Part shown: positions 1 to 11,900 of the stretch, piece after piece | Layout: the number at the start of each line of letters is the position of its first letter | Position numbering within the stretch: position 1 is the stretch's first letter | Assembly (NCBI GenBank): GCA_020726505.1 | Contig: JAHLEZ010000012.1 | Location: 558,001-622,000, forward strand | DNA length: 64,000 bases | From: Leptodontidium sp. MPI-SDFR-AT-0119 | Taxonomy: Eukaryota > Ascomycota > Leotiomycetes > Helotiales > Leptodontidiaceae | Direction of reading: 5' to 3' | Program-made: the position numbers and the translations under genes | Notes under the pieces: model-generated | What the model saw: only the letters and a program-made list of their open reading frames with translations | Database searches by the model: none | What the model was told of the DNA's origin: nothing

Positions 1-172
1 TCGCCCTCACTCCACAGCTTCATCCCACCTTCCGAGGAAGGGATGAGATCTAAAGAAGGAAGAATGCTCAAGGTACCTTGGATGGCTTTAATGGCCAGAC
101 AGACGGTCCAACTGAAACTTTAGATATGCCTTGTAGTCTCTTCGCATTTCAAAATACTTTTTATGCCGAAAT

Positions 173-1467
173 TCAGACATTTGCTCTTGTGGAAGGCGCT
201 AGTAACCCTGCATCACCTGCTTCCATGTCCTTCAGAATCGTGTCTATCTGTCCGGGGCTTGATCTTTGGGGTTTTAAACTGCTTAAATGAACCTCTGAGG
301 TTAATCGGGTGATTTGGGAGGAGGCATTGCTTTTCCAGCGGGACCAGAGGATTTTAAAGGTTGGGAGGCAGGCACATATGAGACCGATGCCAATTTCTGC
401 GGTGCTACATTTTATATCTGTTAACCTAAGTGCCCCTTCTAAGTAGCAGAGGGAATTTATTTTTGCAGACAACATACCCTAAAAGCTTATATTGCATCCT
501 GGCAATCGTCGTAGCCCTCAAATCTTGCTTTAAAGCAATATACAACCGTACAACACTGGTCGCAGTAGCCAAACCCCCTGCACTAAGCAGCGCGCTTATA
601 CTCAACTTACTCCTCAACGACAACTGCAGTGACCACACCATCGGTACGGGAGTCACGAGGACAACCAAGTCAGACACCAGACTCATTACCGTGTCTGAAA
701 TCAGAAGTGTATGTACATTGAAGCATGAGGCTTTTATCGCTGGGTCCCAGAACCCAGCTATCGGCGCACAAATTCGGATTTTCAGGAGCGTGGTTGGGAT
801 GTAGAATGCTAGCATGGTGGCAATGAAGGTATAGATGAATGCCGTGGTATGGCGAAAGGCGGAGAATACGCGGGCTAAGATGAGGAGGAGGGTTGCTTTA
901 GTGAGGAAGGCGGTAGGTCCGTAGACTATTCCATCGCCATACTCAGCCTGGAGTAAATAGTTAATATTGAGGTGTATTAGTAACGTTTGGGTTGGAAATA
1001 CCTGACGAAACCTCATCATATCTCCTGGTTTTACTTCCCACTCATGATTTCCTCCTCCGTAGGCACCCACTGTGAATGAAGACTTAGTCCAGGGAACCAA
1101 CAGAAAAGTCATTATTGCAGACACATACTCAGAATTCCTGCTGCAAAATATACCATAGAAAATATCTGCCATGCATAAGCTCCAAATCCTATCTATGCGA
1201 GAATGAAGAATACCCCTGCTGCAATGCATGTCCCTAAACATGGTCAAAGGCTAGCTCTGCAGTTGATAGAACGTGCAACATACAGTATTCTCTCCCAAAT
1301 ATTCCTGTAACCCGTCTTCTGATATATATCAGCAAGGCAATAGAGAGTGTGGTAAGAACTATCGTCAATATCTGGGTCGCCAAATTGATGGTTTTCAAGA
1401 CGTCTTTCGGTTTCCCTAAATTCGGTACCACTCCGTCCGGAATCAACATTTCCACACTTCCGAACAT
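173..1467 (-). CDS. Rhodopsin-domain (PTH11/SAT20-like) seven-TM membrane protein, 4 exons
   Basis: This is a fungal integral membrane protein of the rhodopsin-like (PF20684) family, whose members are putative receptors. I place exons at 1467-1284, 1165-1002, 947-478 and 425-173 (introns 118, 54 and 52 bp). They sum to 357 codons with all phases consistent, giving 356 aa. Visible family marks are a first TM segment followed by a basic YIRRR loop, GGGNHEWEV before TM3, YGPTAFLTKATLLLILARVF (TM3), the TM4 FWDP region, and the final-helix motif GIGLICACLP. The start is the ATG opening MFGSVEML. No CFEM domain is visible. The ligand is unknown. The exon model closes cleanly, so the gene looks intact although it sits beside decayed genes. 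The family call is confident; the function is not. Confidence 0.8.
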
Positions 1468-2229
1468 GGCGTAGGCTAGGTGGTTGTGGAGGAGTTGGGA
1501 TGGAGTTAAATTGAGTGTCTATGCCTAGTGAGATGCCTCTGTTATTGACGATATCGAGCTGGAGCCGGCACCCAGAGGGTAGCAAGTGCAGGAAGGGGGG
1601 TTTATGTTGAAAAGAAAAACTAGACTTTTGAGCAACGACGTCATCCCAACTCCACGGTGTCTGAGAGTTGAGGTGACCGGAGCTTTGTAAACTTGAGACT
1701 TCGGGTAGCTGCTTGGTCCCTGAGCATCACTGCTTCTAGTATGCGACAAGATTAGGCAAGGAGTTTTACCGTGCAGGAATGTTCCAAGAACCTGGAGAAG
1801 AGGCTCGAGAGAAGATTAAACTTTCGGACTGTATGTTCCTCGGTCAAAGCTTTGCCAAGGTAGAGAGTTTGAGCAATCTTGAGGGTAACTGACTCTAGTG
1901 TCACTTTCACCGCCGGCTTACCCAGGTCCTTATTATACGCTTACCTGATCTCTTAGCAATCCCGAACGCCGAGTTGGAAATCAGTTTACTTGCCAAGGCA
2001 ACTTCGAAGTATATGCCTGCCGTGTGTGACAGTATAAGAGCACGAACGAGGTCTAGTGCGACCCGGGTAAATGATTGTTTACAAGGAAGAAAGATATTCG
2101 TAAGGAAATCTCTGACTTGAGGTATTTACACAATATTCATAAAGTGAGACTATTCGCAAAATATGAACGTCACCTGATCATTCCTTCACATCGTGTGTGT
2201 TAGAATACGGTGAGCTGTTTGACCTCCTT
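1468..2229. other. Intergenic, no gene seen
   Basis: This is upstream DNA of the receptor on the minus strand. Short open frames exist but none shows a family motif. The receptor promoter presumably lies here; I recognise no specific site. Confidence 0.5.
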
Positions 2230-3060
2230 GGCATATTAGGCAGGTGTTGAGTCACGGGCTGGATGACTGCACTGCTGGGCGGAGTGGTTCTCCACTTATT
2301 GGGGTAGTTTCGTTGAATGTGCGAAGTGATCCGACGTCCCGGATTGAGTCATTGCATCGTAGGAGGATGGCAATCTCGTAGCTTGCTCGCATGACTTTCG
2401 GCTCAGAGACATTGAGTAAAGCGTTATCTTAGATCTGAAAGGGGCTAAGTTCTAGATATTGAAACTCCAGACTGGGGCTGAGAGCGCTGTGAGTTGAAGC
2501 CATACAAGGTGCTGAATACGTTGTTCCAGTTAGTGGAAGGATGTAGCATTCGACTTTAGCAGACCTGAGGATAGGTTTAGAATGGTTAGCTTACAATTTC
2601 CGGGCGCCAAATTGCTGGGCACTAATGAATTGCTAGGTACTAAAGAGGTATGCGATGTACCCTCCCAAGGTTTTGATGCTGTCGCATTCGTCCCACTATC
2701 CGTTTCTTGCATGTTTTGCATTGCTGGATGTAAGAGACGGGGGTTGGCTCAGCGCCGTGGTGACGGCAGCTGGGTGGGCTATTTATTGGAAACTCTAGCT
2801 GACACTCATTGCTGATGTTACTATTGCCCTCTGGGCTCGGGAACGGTCCTTGCGTTTCTTTAAACAACTCTGCTGTCTTGCGCTCCAGTTCAATCAATCG
2901 GTTGCGTCGTCTCTGTCCTATAGTGATGTCGTTAGCCCTTGTTGGTGTGCATCAGATCGATCGCCTACGACATCGCCTTTGAGCGAGCACATTCAAGACC
3001 CTTTTCCGATCTGGGTCCTCTGGAGGTGGAACTCCTGTTTGGCTGGTCTGACATTCGGCT
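2230..3060 (-). pseudogene. bZIP-DUF3425 transcription factor, decayed copy
   Basis: This is an inverted, decayed paralogue of the bZIP gene at 6917-8042. Read on the minus strand from about 3054, the frame PPPEDPDRKRVLNVLAQRR matches the basic region of the other copy. A GTAGGC...TATAG intron follows, then RRRNRLIELERKTAEL (leucine zipper). A later stretch reads QNMQETDSG...SLVPSN, again parallel to the other copy but in a different frame. Around 2340-2420 the DUF3425 start (NVSEPKVMRASYEIAILL) is readable, after which similarity fades near 2230. Frame changes between the putative ATG and the basic region, and again near 2715, make it a pseudogene. The putative promoter is also shared: a segment including ACCTGCATCGAACATATCG lies just upstream of both copies. 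Confidence 0.75.
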
Positions 3061-3204
3061 ATTATTGCTGATGAAGCATAACGATATGTTCGATGCAGGT
3101 GTACGGCTAGCATACAAGTATATCGTGGTGGCTTGGAACAATTTAGCGAATATAACGTTATGGTGTTATTGACTAATCGTTAGTCTAAGTATTTTTTCTA
3201 GTGC

Positions 3205-3490
3205 GTTTAAATATACTTCGTACTAAGGGTAATGATAACGGAATTCTAGGCCGTGCGTACACCCATGTAGTTAAGATACTTGGCAATGCTGCTTTATATG
3301 ATTTTCTTAGTATTTTGTGTGTCCTCCCTAAATTGCGGTGATTTAGGCCGTAAAAGCGGCAAAGTAACATTCCAATATCATTGGGTACACCCCTAGTTTA
3401 GTACCCCTGTAAAACAGAACCTTCTACTACGTACTCGAATCGTGCACAGACGTAGAATCTGTTATCATTTCACCCTGTACGAAGTAATTT
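3205..3490. repeat. Interspersed repeat, copy A (partner 32905-33185)
   Basis: This roughly 280-bp segment is collinear, in the same orientation, with 32905-33185. Shared blocks in order include TACTAAGGGTAA, GCAATGCTGCTTTAT, CTTAGTATTTT, TATCATTGGGTA followed by ACCCC, and TGTACGAAGTA. It carries no coding signal. No terminal repeats or target duplication could be recognised, so its class is unknown. Confidence 0.8.
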
Positions 3491-3683
3491 AGTCCGGCAA
3501 AGCTGCGCCGGAAGGTGGTGGTCTCCGATCCCATGATTATATGCCGTGCGGGGGCCGTGCCGTGCCGTGTCATGTCATGCCATGACGCATAAATAGGTTT
3601 TTAAGTTCCTACTTCTAAGAATTGTATGGGACGATTCATGTACTCATTACACCATATCTCCACAGCCCCGCTCATCATTTTTC

Positions 3684-4790
3684 GTGTCTATGTTCAATAT
3701 TCAACCTCTCAGCATGGTTTCCTCAAGTCTTCTCGCATTCCTTGTGCCTGCGACCCTTTGTCTTTCGCTCGTCAAGGTGACAACTCTCTTCTGTCCTAGG
3801 GAACTCGAACTTACGTTTTCCAGTTCATATATCATGCTCTCACTGACCAGCTTCGTAATATTCCTGGCCCTCGACTCAATCGTTATACTGTTCTACCCCT
3901 CAAGTTCCACACCATGCGTGGAAGAAGAATTCACTACATCCATGACCTTCACTCCAAATACGGTTCGACGATTCGCATAAGCCCTACCGAAGTCGCCACA
4001 TTAGACTTGGCTTCCACGCGTGAAATACATCGTATTGGGTCAGGTTATCTCAAATCTGAATGGTATACCACATTCACAGACGGGACTGAGGGCTCACTCA
4101 GCGTATTTGCCATGACCAACGCGAAATAACATGCAGTCAGAAGGCGATTGTTATCCTCCGCATTCTCCCAAACAGCATTGCTTCAGTGGGACGATGTACT
4201 TCAGTCAAGATCGACGCTCGTGATACAAAAGATCAAAGAGCAAGCTATGAGTAGAGGTAGTGCGGACATTTTCGAATGGTTTACGTTCATGGCGACGGAT
4301 GTTATTGCAGAGCTGGGTTTCGGAGAAAGCTTCCATAGCTTGGAACATGGAAAGGTGCCTCACCCCCTTTCTTCTAATCTAGTACAGGAAACATTCATCA
4401 AATAGGAAAAGACTGACACGAATACAGAAGTCAACCTTTTCCGGAGATCTTGACAGGCTGGCGGTGTTCATTGGTCTTCGTGGAGAACTGGGCTTCGTTG
4501 TCAAAGCGCTCTCCCACCTCCCCATACCAGCTCTTCAGGTTTGGCTTGGATCTGCGAAAAGAGTCCGGGCTCATGGGGTGGCTGCGATTGCCAAGAACAA
4601 GGCACTGGCCGACCGCGGAGAAACAAAAGACACATTGTTTACTACACAGGAGAGTGGCTCATGTGGGCATCAAGATGTAACTTTTTGTATGGAAGCAATC
4701 TCTTCGGCCCTTCGAGGAGGAGTGCTGCTGCAGACATCTCCGATACGATCTCAGTTTGAGGCTCTTGATAGCCATAGCGCATTCACGGAT
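3684..4790 (+). pseudogene. Cytochrome P450, N-terminal half only, disrupted
   Basis: The segment encodes a microsomal-type P450 start: hydrophobic N-terminal segments, then IHYIHDLHSKYG, IRISPTEVATLDL, REIHRIGSGYLKSEWY, FAMTNAK, HAVRRRLLSSAFS and FTFMATDVIAELGFGESFH, all P450 A- to C-helix region hallmarks. After a short intron near 4382-4424 come DLDRLAVFIGLRGELGF and LPIPALQVW. Defects: a frame change with loss of the proline-rich hinge near 3900, an in-frame TAA at 4127-4129 where the family has a codon before HAxRRR, and loss of the I helix, ExxR and heme-cysteine region after about 4680. It cannot make a P450. The TAA is compatible with a C-to-T change of CAA. Confidence 0.85.
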
Positions 4791-5019
4791 TGTGCATGTC
4801 AATATAGCGAAGCTTCGTTGAGGTCATTTCAATCATTTCTTGTTTATATACGTTTCCGACCAGTCGTACCCTTCCTTGCTATAACATATGCCTTGTCTCT
4901 ATTCTTTCCTCTACCTAGTAGGGGTCATTGAAGCCGTAGAAGCAGAGGATGAATTCTGAAATTCATCCAGACGGTCTGGAATCGACGTATTGCGTAGAGG
5001 CTGAGGCCATTCATCGGTG

Positions 5020-5949
5020 TCAATAGAAGGGGCTCTCGTAATGTGTGTACCATGTGTCGATCATGCGCTTCCTCTGGAGGGGAGTGAACTCGAATTTACA
5101 GGCATCGTATGAGTAATCCATGTGATTGGTGATCGGATCTAATCCCTCTTGGTCCGGGCAAGTGTCTCTCCCAAATATGCATTCAGTATTTGACTCGAAT
5201 TCCGCAGGTGTATCAGCGATAAAATCACCGAGACCAGTGCAAGTGCTGCCTTCCTCGTCTAGTCCGAACGTGTGCATGAGGTCAAGCCAATGTCCAACTT
5301 CATGGACCAGTATCTTGCCTAAGTTGAACCAGGGGTTCACTCCGCCTGGAAGCGTATCATAATGTACGACAACACCAGAAACATTCCACTCCAAAGACCC
5401 CTCTACAGCTCTTTCGGGGAAATGTGCATAACCTGTGATGGGTCCCACCCTTTTCTGCGTATAGATATTCAACATCTTATAATCTCCCGTTCGAAGAGCG
5501 TTCTTCATTTCAGTCTCAGCTTCACTTCCCTCAAGAGCCTCGGACCAATAGAGATTGAGGGTCCTAGTAATGCCTTCCAGCTCAAATCTGAAGCTAGGAG
5601 CAAAGTCGCCGTTCAAGGTTTGCATTTGGGCCGCAATCTTCTCATCTGAAATATATCCCCCGGCCAGCGTCGTATTCTCCGCAACAACGTGGAACCATGC
5701 CTTCACAGGAATTGGCGGAACCTCAGAGCTGTTCGACGAGGATCTGTTCAACGAGTAGCTCGAGAACGGGCCGCGAGTTGCCACTCCTCGGATTGCGGCG
5801 GAATCCTTACGCCTAGTGGGAGTGGCGCAATTGAAATGATCGCGTTCCTTTCGAGGATCGAGATGTTCGAATTCGGCGAGGACGCGGGAAAGACATAGGG
5901 ATGCAAGGACCGTGGCGAGGAGTTTGGGAAACACCATACTGTGCTTCAA
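5020..5949 (-). CDS. Secreted M43 (MEP1/pappalysin-like) metalloprotease
   Basis: This is an intronless 309-aa extracellular zinc metalloprotease of the fungal MEP1-type M43 family. Residues 1-25 form a signal peptide (hydrophobic run ending near RVLAEF), followed by a propeptide-like region to about residue 80. The zinc site HEVGHWLDLMH is at 216-226 (His216, Glu217, His220, His226), and the Met-turn HMDYS is at 276-280. Six cysteines lie in the C-terminal half, at least some probably disulfide-bonded. The usual Gly three residues after the second zinc His (HExxHxxGxxH) is Asp here, while all zinc ligands and the catalytic Glu are kept. An alternative start lies four residues in. It probably degrades host or substrate protein outside the cell. 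Confidence 0.92.
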   Translation of the reverse strand: MKHSMVFPKLLATVLASLCLSRVLAEFEHLDPRKERDHFNCATPTRRKDSAAIRGVATRGPFSSYSLNRSSSNSSEVPPIPVKAWFHVVAENTTLAGGYISDEKIAAQMQTLNGDFAPSFRFELEGITRTLNLYWSEALEGSEAETEMKNALRTGDYKMLNIYTQKRVGPITGYAHFPERAVEGSLEWNVSGVVVHYDTLPGGVNPWFNLGKILVHEVGHWLDLMHTFGLDEEGSTCTGLGDFIADTPAEFESNTECIFGRDTCPDQEGLDPITNHMDYSYDACKFEFTPLQRKRMIDTWYTHYESPFY

Positions 5950-6916
5950 CGACGAAAGTGCCTAGTGGATTCATGCGCTCAAGTGAGAAAGATACCTAAA
6001 CAATGGCGTGACTGCTTCTCAGGGCGTACTTGCACACTTTATACAAAGATACGCTCCCCGACCTACGACTAAGAAATTCATTAGTTGAGAAAGCAGAGCT
6101 ATAGTGGGTACGAGGGACTTTAACCGAGGCATTGGCTACGGGGCTTGATTATCAAACAAGTAGCATCCTTGTGAAATTCTCTTATTTCTTTATCTTCCTA
6201 CTTCAAAGTAGTCTTATAAAAGAAGGTACTTCGAAGTATAATGCGACCAACTTTAGAGCCATAACGGCGAAAGCTAAATATATGACTCCAGAAGTCAAAG
6301 TAAGCTCTTCAGTGGCGGAGGAAAAATAAAGCGTATCTGTTGTGATGATGGCGGGATTACACTGGAGCGTGCACAGCTAGGCGAATGTACCCGGCCAATC
6401 ATACCGTCATAATCATGGATTTAAGACATCTCATTTGCCTTACAGTAGGGCGCAAAAAGTCATTGCACCGAACCTGAAAACTCTAAACTTTAGTCAGACA
6501 TCATAGCCACCACTGAATCGTCCAGTTCGCTCCGGGCTGTTAAGAGTCCGGCTCAAACCTCTGGGGGAAATAAGGTTATGACTAAGCAGCACCGCCAGTA
6601 TACTTCGTACCATAACGTTATGTTCGCTAGCTCCAAGTACACTTGCTACTAACAAACCCACGAGACCACGTCGAATTGTAGAATCAAAAGGCTGGAACAA
6701 AAACCCGTTCAAAGCGAACGTAGGGGCTGTCACGAGACCATGGCGGAATTGGAGGAATCGAACCCATGTAAATAGTACTAGTGCCCTTTAGGCTTAGCCG
6801 GGCGGAATAAACCTTCAATCGCTAGACGATTGTGGCGCGCTCAACAACCGGCGATATACCTAGATGAGCTGGCCACAAACCTGCATCGAACATATCGTTA
6901 TGCTGGGTCAGTAAAC
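5950..6916. other. Intergenic; shared bZIP promoter segment plus inserted DNA
   Basis: No gene is seen. The block around 6608-6640 (containing the palindrome ATAACGTTAT and TTCGCTA) matches DNA upstream of the inverted bZIP copy near 3133-3165. The proximal block 6865-6905 also matches, but about 200 bp between them (roughly 6642-6860) is absent from the other copy and so looks inserted. Confidence 0.55.
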
Positions 6917-8042
6917 ATGACTGAACGACAGACTAACCAGACAGAAGTCCCTCCTCCACAGGATCCAGATCGGAAAAGGGTCTTGAATGTGCTCGCTCAG
7001 AGACGTTATCGTAAGTCAAGTGTCCACATGTATCCACAGACACTGACGACAACAACCCAGGACAGAGACAGCGCAACCGAATGCAAGAGCTTGAACGAAA
7101 GACGGCTGAATTATCTGAGGAGAGGCAAAGATCTTTACCGCGCTCCGAGGGGAGTGACGGCATGAGCAATGAGCTGCTTGATTCTCAACGACGTATTTCT
7201 CCCGGTTTCAATCACGGCGCTGGAGGCCCAGCTCCTCGTCTCATAGCTCCAGAAATACCAAGCATGCATAACGCTCAAAATGTGGACATGCAGACGAACA
7301 TGATAGCATCAAATCCATGGGCAAGTGCACCAGCTGCCTCTATGGTGCCTGGCAATTCATTAGTACGAAGCAATTGGATGTCAGGGAGTTGTAAGCCACT
7401 CCTCATGCGGTTCGCTCAAGACCCGGCATCATGACATGCACTAACCAGAACGACGTATATAGCAGCCAATATCAACCCATATCACAGGTCTCCAAGTCCC
7501 GATGCGCAGCTTCAAGAACTAGAGATCAGTCAATTTCAATTCCCAGATGACGCGCTGCTCAACGTATTGAGCTAAAAGTCATGCGCGCAAGCTACGAAAT
7601 TGCCATCCTCCTACAATGCGAAGAAACCATCTGGAATCTCGACTTTCGTCGCACATTCAACGAAACGACGTCGAGGAACGGAGAGCCACTTCCGCCGAGC
7701 TTCCTTCCTACAGAAGAGCAGCAACTCATACCACATCATCCAGTACTCGACATTTTACCCTGGGCTTCTTCTCGCAGCAAACTCATCAACGTCTTCAACC
7801 GAGCACCAACCTTCCGGCCACCAATCGCCCACGATCCGCTTGCGCTAATGAAACTTCTTCAGGACATGGAGGATCCGGCTGAAGGGCCGAGAGTCAATGG
7901 ACCGCATGGATTTGATGCTGACTACTGGGAAGTAGGGCAGCAGTTCTTTCTCAATTGGTGGTGGATTTTGGAGTGTTCTGTTATTGAGAAGTCGAGCGCT
8001 TCGAGAGTGTCGCGGGGTGCGGAGCACTTGATTCTTCCGTAG
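6917..8042 (+). pseudogene. bZIP transcription factor with DUF3425 domain, one-base frameshift
   Basis: This is a fungal bZIP regulator with exons 6917-7010, 7061-7390 and 7466-8042 (introns GTAAGT...CAG of 50 bp and 75 bp). The spliced basic region reads LAQRRYRQRQRNRMQELE followed by a zipper. The C-terminal exon carries the DUF3425 domain: HPVLDILPW, then GPHGFDADYWEVGQQFF and a WWW stretch. Within exon 3 the frame FQFPDDALLNV runs into a TAA, while the next frame continues as ELKVMRASYEIAILLQC. One base appears missing at about 7567-7569; the inverted copy at 2.3-3.0 kb keeps that codon (NVSEPKVMRA), which supports a true deletion here or a consensus error. If the deletion is real, the product loses DUF3425. 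Expected role: nuclear DNA-binding regulator. Confidence 0.85.
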
Positions 8043-8947
8043 GCCGTAGGACATGTATTTATAGTTGGATTGCAAGCTTTAAAAGTTATGAGACATGTCT
8101 GTTGATTATCTTGGTAATGCTGAGACAGATTGCCTGTGGAAAGTCCTCCAATATAGTCAGACAGAGGGAGCCTAAGACTCCTGCACGTCTGTTCCATTTA
8201 GGCTTGTCTTGGAAGAGCTGTCAAGTCTACCTAGGTGCAAAAAGTGAGGGAAAAGGGTCCTTACCTAATTAGTCCAAGTTCCTCGGCCCTAACCGCAGTT
8301 GACTCGGTAGGCCAGCCATCTATTATTATTTAATTAAGGTTGTGGTTAAAAAGTTATAATTGTCGCAAAAGAGTGACCTTTTTGTGATGTTTGGGTCGGA
8401 ACGACTGTAGTGTTGGAAGCCATGATTGCATTCGTAGGTCCTGGTGGTGAGAGGTGGTGGTCTCTGGTTATCTATGTTTACCTCTGTTGATCCTTGCCGC
8501 AGACGTGCAGACAAATGGTGTTGATTTCGTCCAATAAGATAGAGTTTCGCGGAATGAAAACTTGCAATACTCCCGGAACTCCCGTCCCAGTCTCAGAGTT
8601 GCAAATGAATGAATGAAGCAGCCAGAAGAAAAGTGAAAACGACTTAGTCGTTCCGTTGGATGCGTGTTAGCTCGATCCTTCAGCTTAGTGTGAGTGTTCT
8701 CGCCAATGGAAGAGGGGGAAGCTCGGACTGTCGGGGTTCGTTGGGCTTGCCGTCCATGGAGAGGGGCAAAAGCAGAGTGCCGATTAAGCTTTTGCAGCTT
8801 CTAATCACTCGGCTTACGATATTAAAGCCGCTTACTAACCCAATGAAGCACCCCCCTGGTAGAGCACTGCGAATGGAACACTTCGGATGGATTGCTAGCA
8901 TGTGTGAGGCTGGTCCTTGCAGCCCCACTACCATCACCACCAAGTAG
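8043..8947. other. Intergenic, no convincing gene
   Basis: This is DNA between the bZIP gene and the glucosyltransferase. A 95-codon open frame at 8660-8944 has no recognisable domain and is out of frame with the following gene. The true 5' end of the glucosyltransferase may lie here. Confidence 0.4.
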
Positions 8948-11900
8948 AAAAACATCTCCCCCGAAGATCCCCTCTACACTATTCCCGTGCCCGCAGGTCT
9001 CTCGGTGCCAACGGCCATCTCCACCGACCACGAAACCGCCGCAAACACAGGTCTCCTGGAAGCTCAATCTATTCCGGCCGAAGTCATGGAAGAAAGACGG
9101 GCTACAAGGACAGGAAGCATTGCTATTGCGCTGAGAGAGGAGTCTGAGGGTAGGGACAAGATGCATGTCGATGACAGCGATACTTTGAGTTTGACAGAGA
9201 GCGAGTTCCAGAAAATCAAGCATCTGAGTATTTCGACAGATGGGTTGCTGACGACAGCTGATTTGACCAGTGAGTTGGATTGAAGATTCTCTTTCTTAAG
9301 GTTGTTTCGGTTGGTAGGATGTTTGTTGTATGATGCTGCACATGAGAGAGGGTGGCATAGATTCGGAAGTTGCTTCTCATGCATGGATTCTTGCAGTTCG
9401 AGTCGCATTTTCTCACGTTGCTCTTTTCTCGGAGAATCAGCAATGAAAAGGTGTATAGGGTAGCCAGCTCTCGACTTTGGATATGCGCTTCTATAGAATT
9501 CCGAAACCTCTACCATTGTGGACTCAGCTAACACTACCAGATCACGGTCTCGACATTGAAATCCACGAAAAGACCTCAAAGCTCACAGAACTCCTGAAGC
9601 CGGCTTTCCAGCCCCATGACGACCATCTGATTCAGCAAATCCCCGAGTATCTCACTCACGGCGTCCATGAGAAATACCCCGCACTCAACATAGTTATCCA
9701 GATCGTCGGCTCCCGAGGTGATGTCCAGCCTTTTGTCTCTCTTGGAAAGGTGCTTCGCGAGAAGTATGATCACAGAGTGCGAATTGCAACTCACTTCATC
9801 TTCAAATCCTTTGTCGAAGAAAATGGTCTCGAATTCTTCAACATTGGAGGCGATCCTGCCGAACTTATGGCGTTCATGGTCCACAACCCAGGACTCATCC
9901 CCGATATCGCCACTCTTCGAAGTGGAGAAGTGGGGAAACGTCGACAAGGTACACACGAAATGCTGGTTGGGTGTTGGAGATCTTGTATCGAGGCCGGAGA
10001 TGGAACAGGAGATCCAGTCTTTGAAGGGAAACGAAAACTCGACGACGGCCAACCATTCGTTGCAGATGCAATCATCGCAAATCCACCTTCATTCGCGCAC
10101 ATTCACTGCGCTGAGAAGCTTGGAGTTCCTCTTCATCTCATGTTCACAATGCCTTGGTCACCAACAAAATCCTTCCCTCATCCTCTGGTCAACATCAGAT
10201 CCTCCAATGCTCATGGCGACCAAACCAACTTCCTTAGCTACGCTCTTGTTGAAATGATGACTTGGCAGGGTCTTGGGGACGTTATCAACAAGTTCCGCCG
10301 CACCATTCTCAATCTCACGTCTATTTCTCTCATGTGGGCACCAGGAATGAACAGCAGGTTACGCATCCCATTTACATACTGCTGGTCACCTGCTTTGATT
10401 CCAAAACCAAAAGACTGGGGACCATATATATCCATCTCTGGTTTCTACTTCCTGTCTCTGGCCTCATCATTCACTCCTGCCCCTGAGCTCCTTAAATTCC
10501 TTGCGGATGGCCCCCCACCCGTGTACATTGGCTTCGGATCTATCGTCGTTGATGATCCAGATGCAATGACTACCATGATCTTCTCCGCCGTCAAGAAACT
10601 TGGCATCCGTGCCCTGGTCTCCAAAGGTTGGGGTGGCCTTGGAGGCGACGCCTTGGAAATTCCAGATAATGTCTTTATGCTTGGGAATGTTCCTCACGAC
10701 TTTCTCTTCCAACATGTATCAGCTGTCGTTCATCACGGTGGAGCTGGCACCACAGCTGCTGGTATTGCTGCAGGTCGTCCAACAGTTGTCGTCCCATTTT
10801 TTGGTGATCAGCCATTCTGGGGAAAGATGATTGCTAGAGCGGGCGCTGGACCTGAGCCAATTCCATTCAAGCAGTTGAATGTAGATAATCTTGTCAAGCA
10901 GCTCGAGTTTGCTCTTAAACCAGAAACACTCATTAGGGCAAAGCAACTCGGAGAGAAAATGGCCCAGGAGGATGGTGCTGGAGAAGGTGCCAAACTCTTC
11001 CATGCGCATCTCGGCGACGAAGTCCGATGTTCAGTTCTTCCGGATAGGTCAGCGGTATGGAGAGTCAAGAAGGCAGATGTCAAATTAAGTGGCCTTGTAG
11101 CGACAGTTTTGATAAATGAGGGGCTAGTCGATCTGAATGATCTCAAGCTGTAGGTTGCCTTCCTTGCTTTACCCATTTTCCCTTCTTCTCACCTGTTATC
11201 GTAACTGATAATCCATACCTTAGTTACCGACCACGTGAATATCAACTCGAAGATGGACCTTGGGACCCAGTGTCCGGTGTGAGCTCTGCTCTCATCGGTA
11301 CTCTTGGCTCTCTCGCCATGGGTGTTGCTGATCTCCCCACCGAGTTCTACCACGGGTTGAAATCGCAAATCGATAACCGCAGCTCTAGAGCTTCTTTTCC
11401 TGGCTCTACAAATGGCTCTCTAACTGCTCTCAATTCCAGAGACGCATCCGCCACCCCCCTGGACAAACCAAACACCGATACCGCCTCCATCACCAACACC
11501 TTCAGCAACGCCAGCACTGTCACTGTGAAAGATTCAAAACTGCACAACGCAAATATGGACGCCATCAATAACGTCAAGCCCTCTCCCGAATTGCTCGCTA
11601 AGATTAAGAAAGACGAGAAAGGCTTCGTTGCCAACCCCCCAACCCGCACCTCTACTGTCCTGGATCGCTCCCACCCAACCTCCCCCATCTCTCCCCACCA
11701 GCTCATTAAGCACCGACCCAAGCATCTAACAAGATCCACAGCCCACGCCGCAGAATTCCTGCTCAAGGGCCCACTAGACCTCTTCGCTGCTCTGTCAGGT
11801 GGCTTCCACAACGCACCAAAGCTGTACGGCGATACCACCGTCCGCCACGCAACCCCGGTTTCAGGCTTCCAATCTGGCCTCAAGGCTGCCGGGAAAGACT

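Noticed and set aside
3540..3590. Short CCGTG/CATG tandem iterations as a regulatory or CRISPR-like array
   Set aside because: Units are too short and irregular and there are no spacers; simple sequence.
6740..6830. tRNA-like T-arm (GGTTCGATTCC on the minus strand)
   Set aside because: The arm cannot be paired into a T stem, and no matching 5' acceptor strand, D arm or anticodon arm is found; the GGCGGAAT elements lie in direct, not inverted, orientation.
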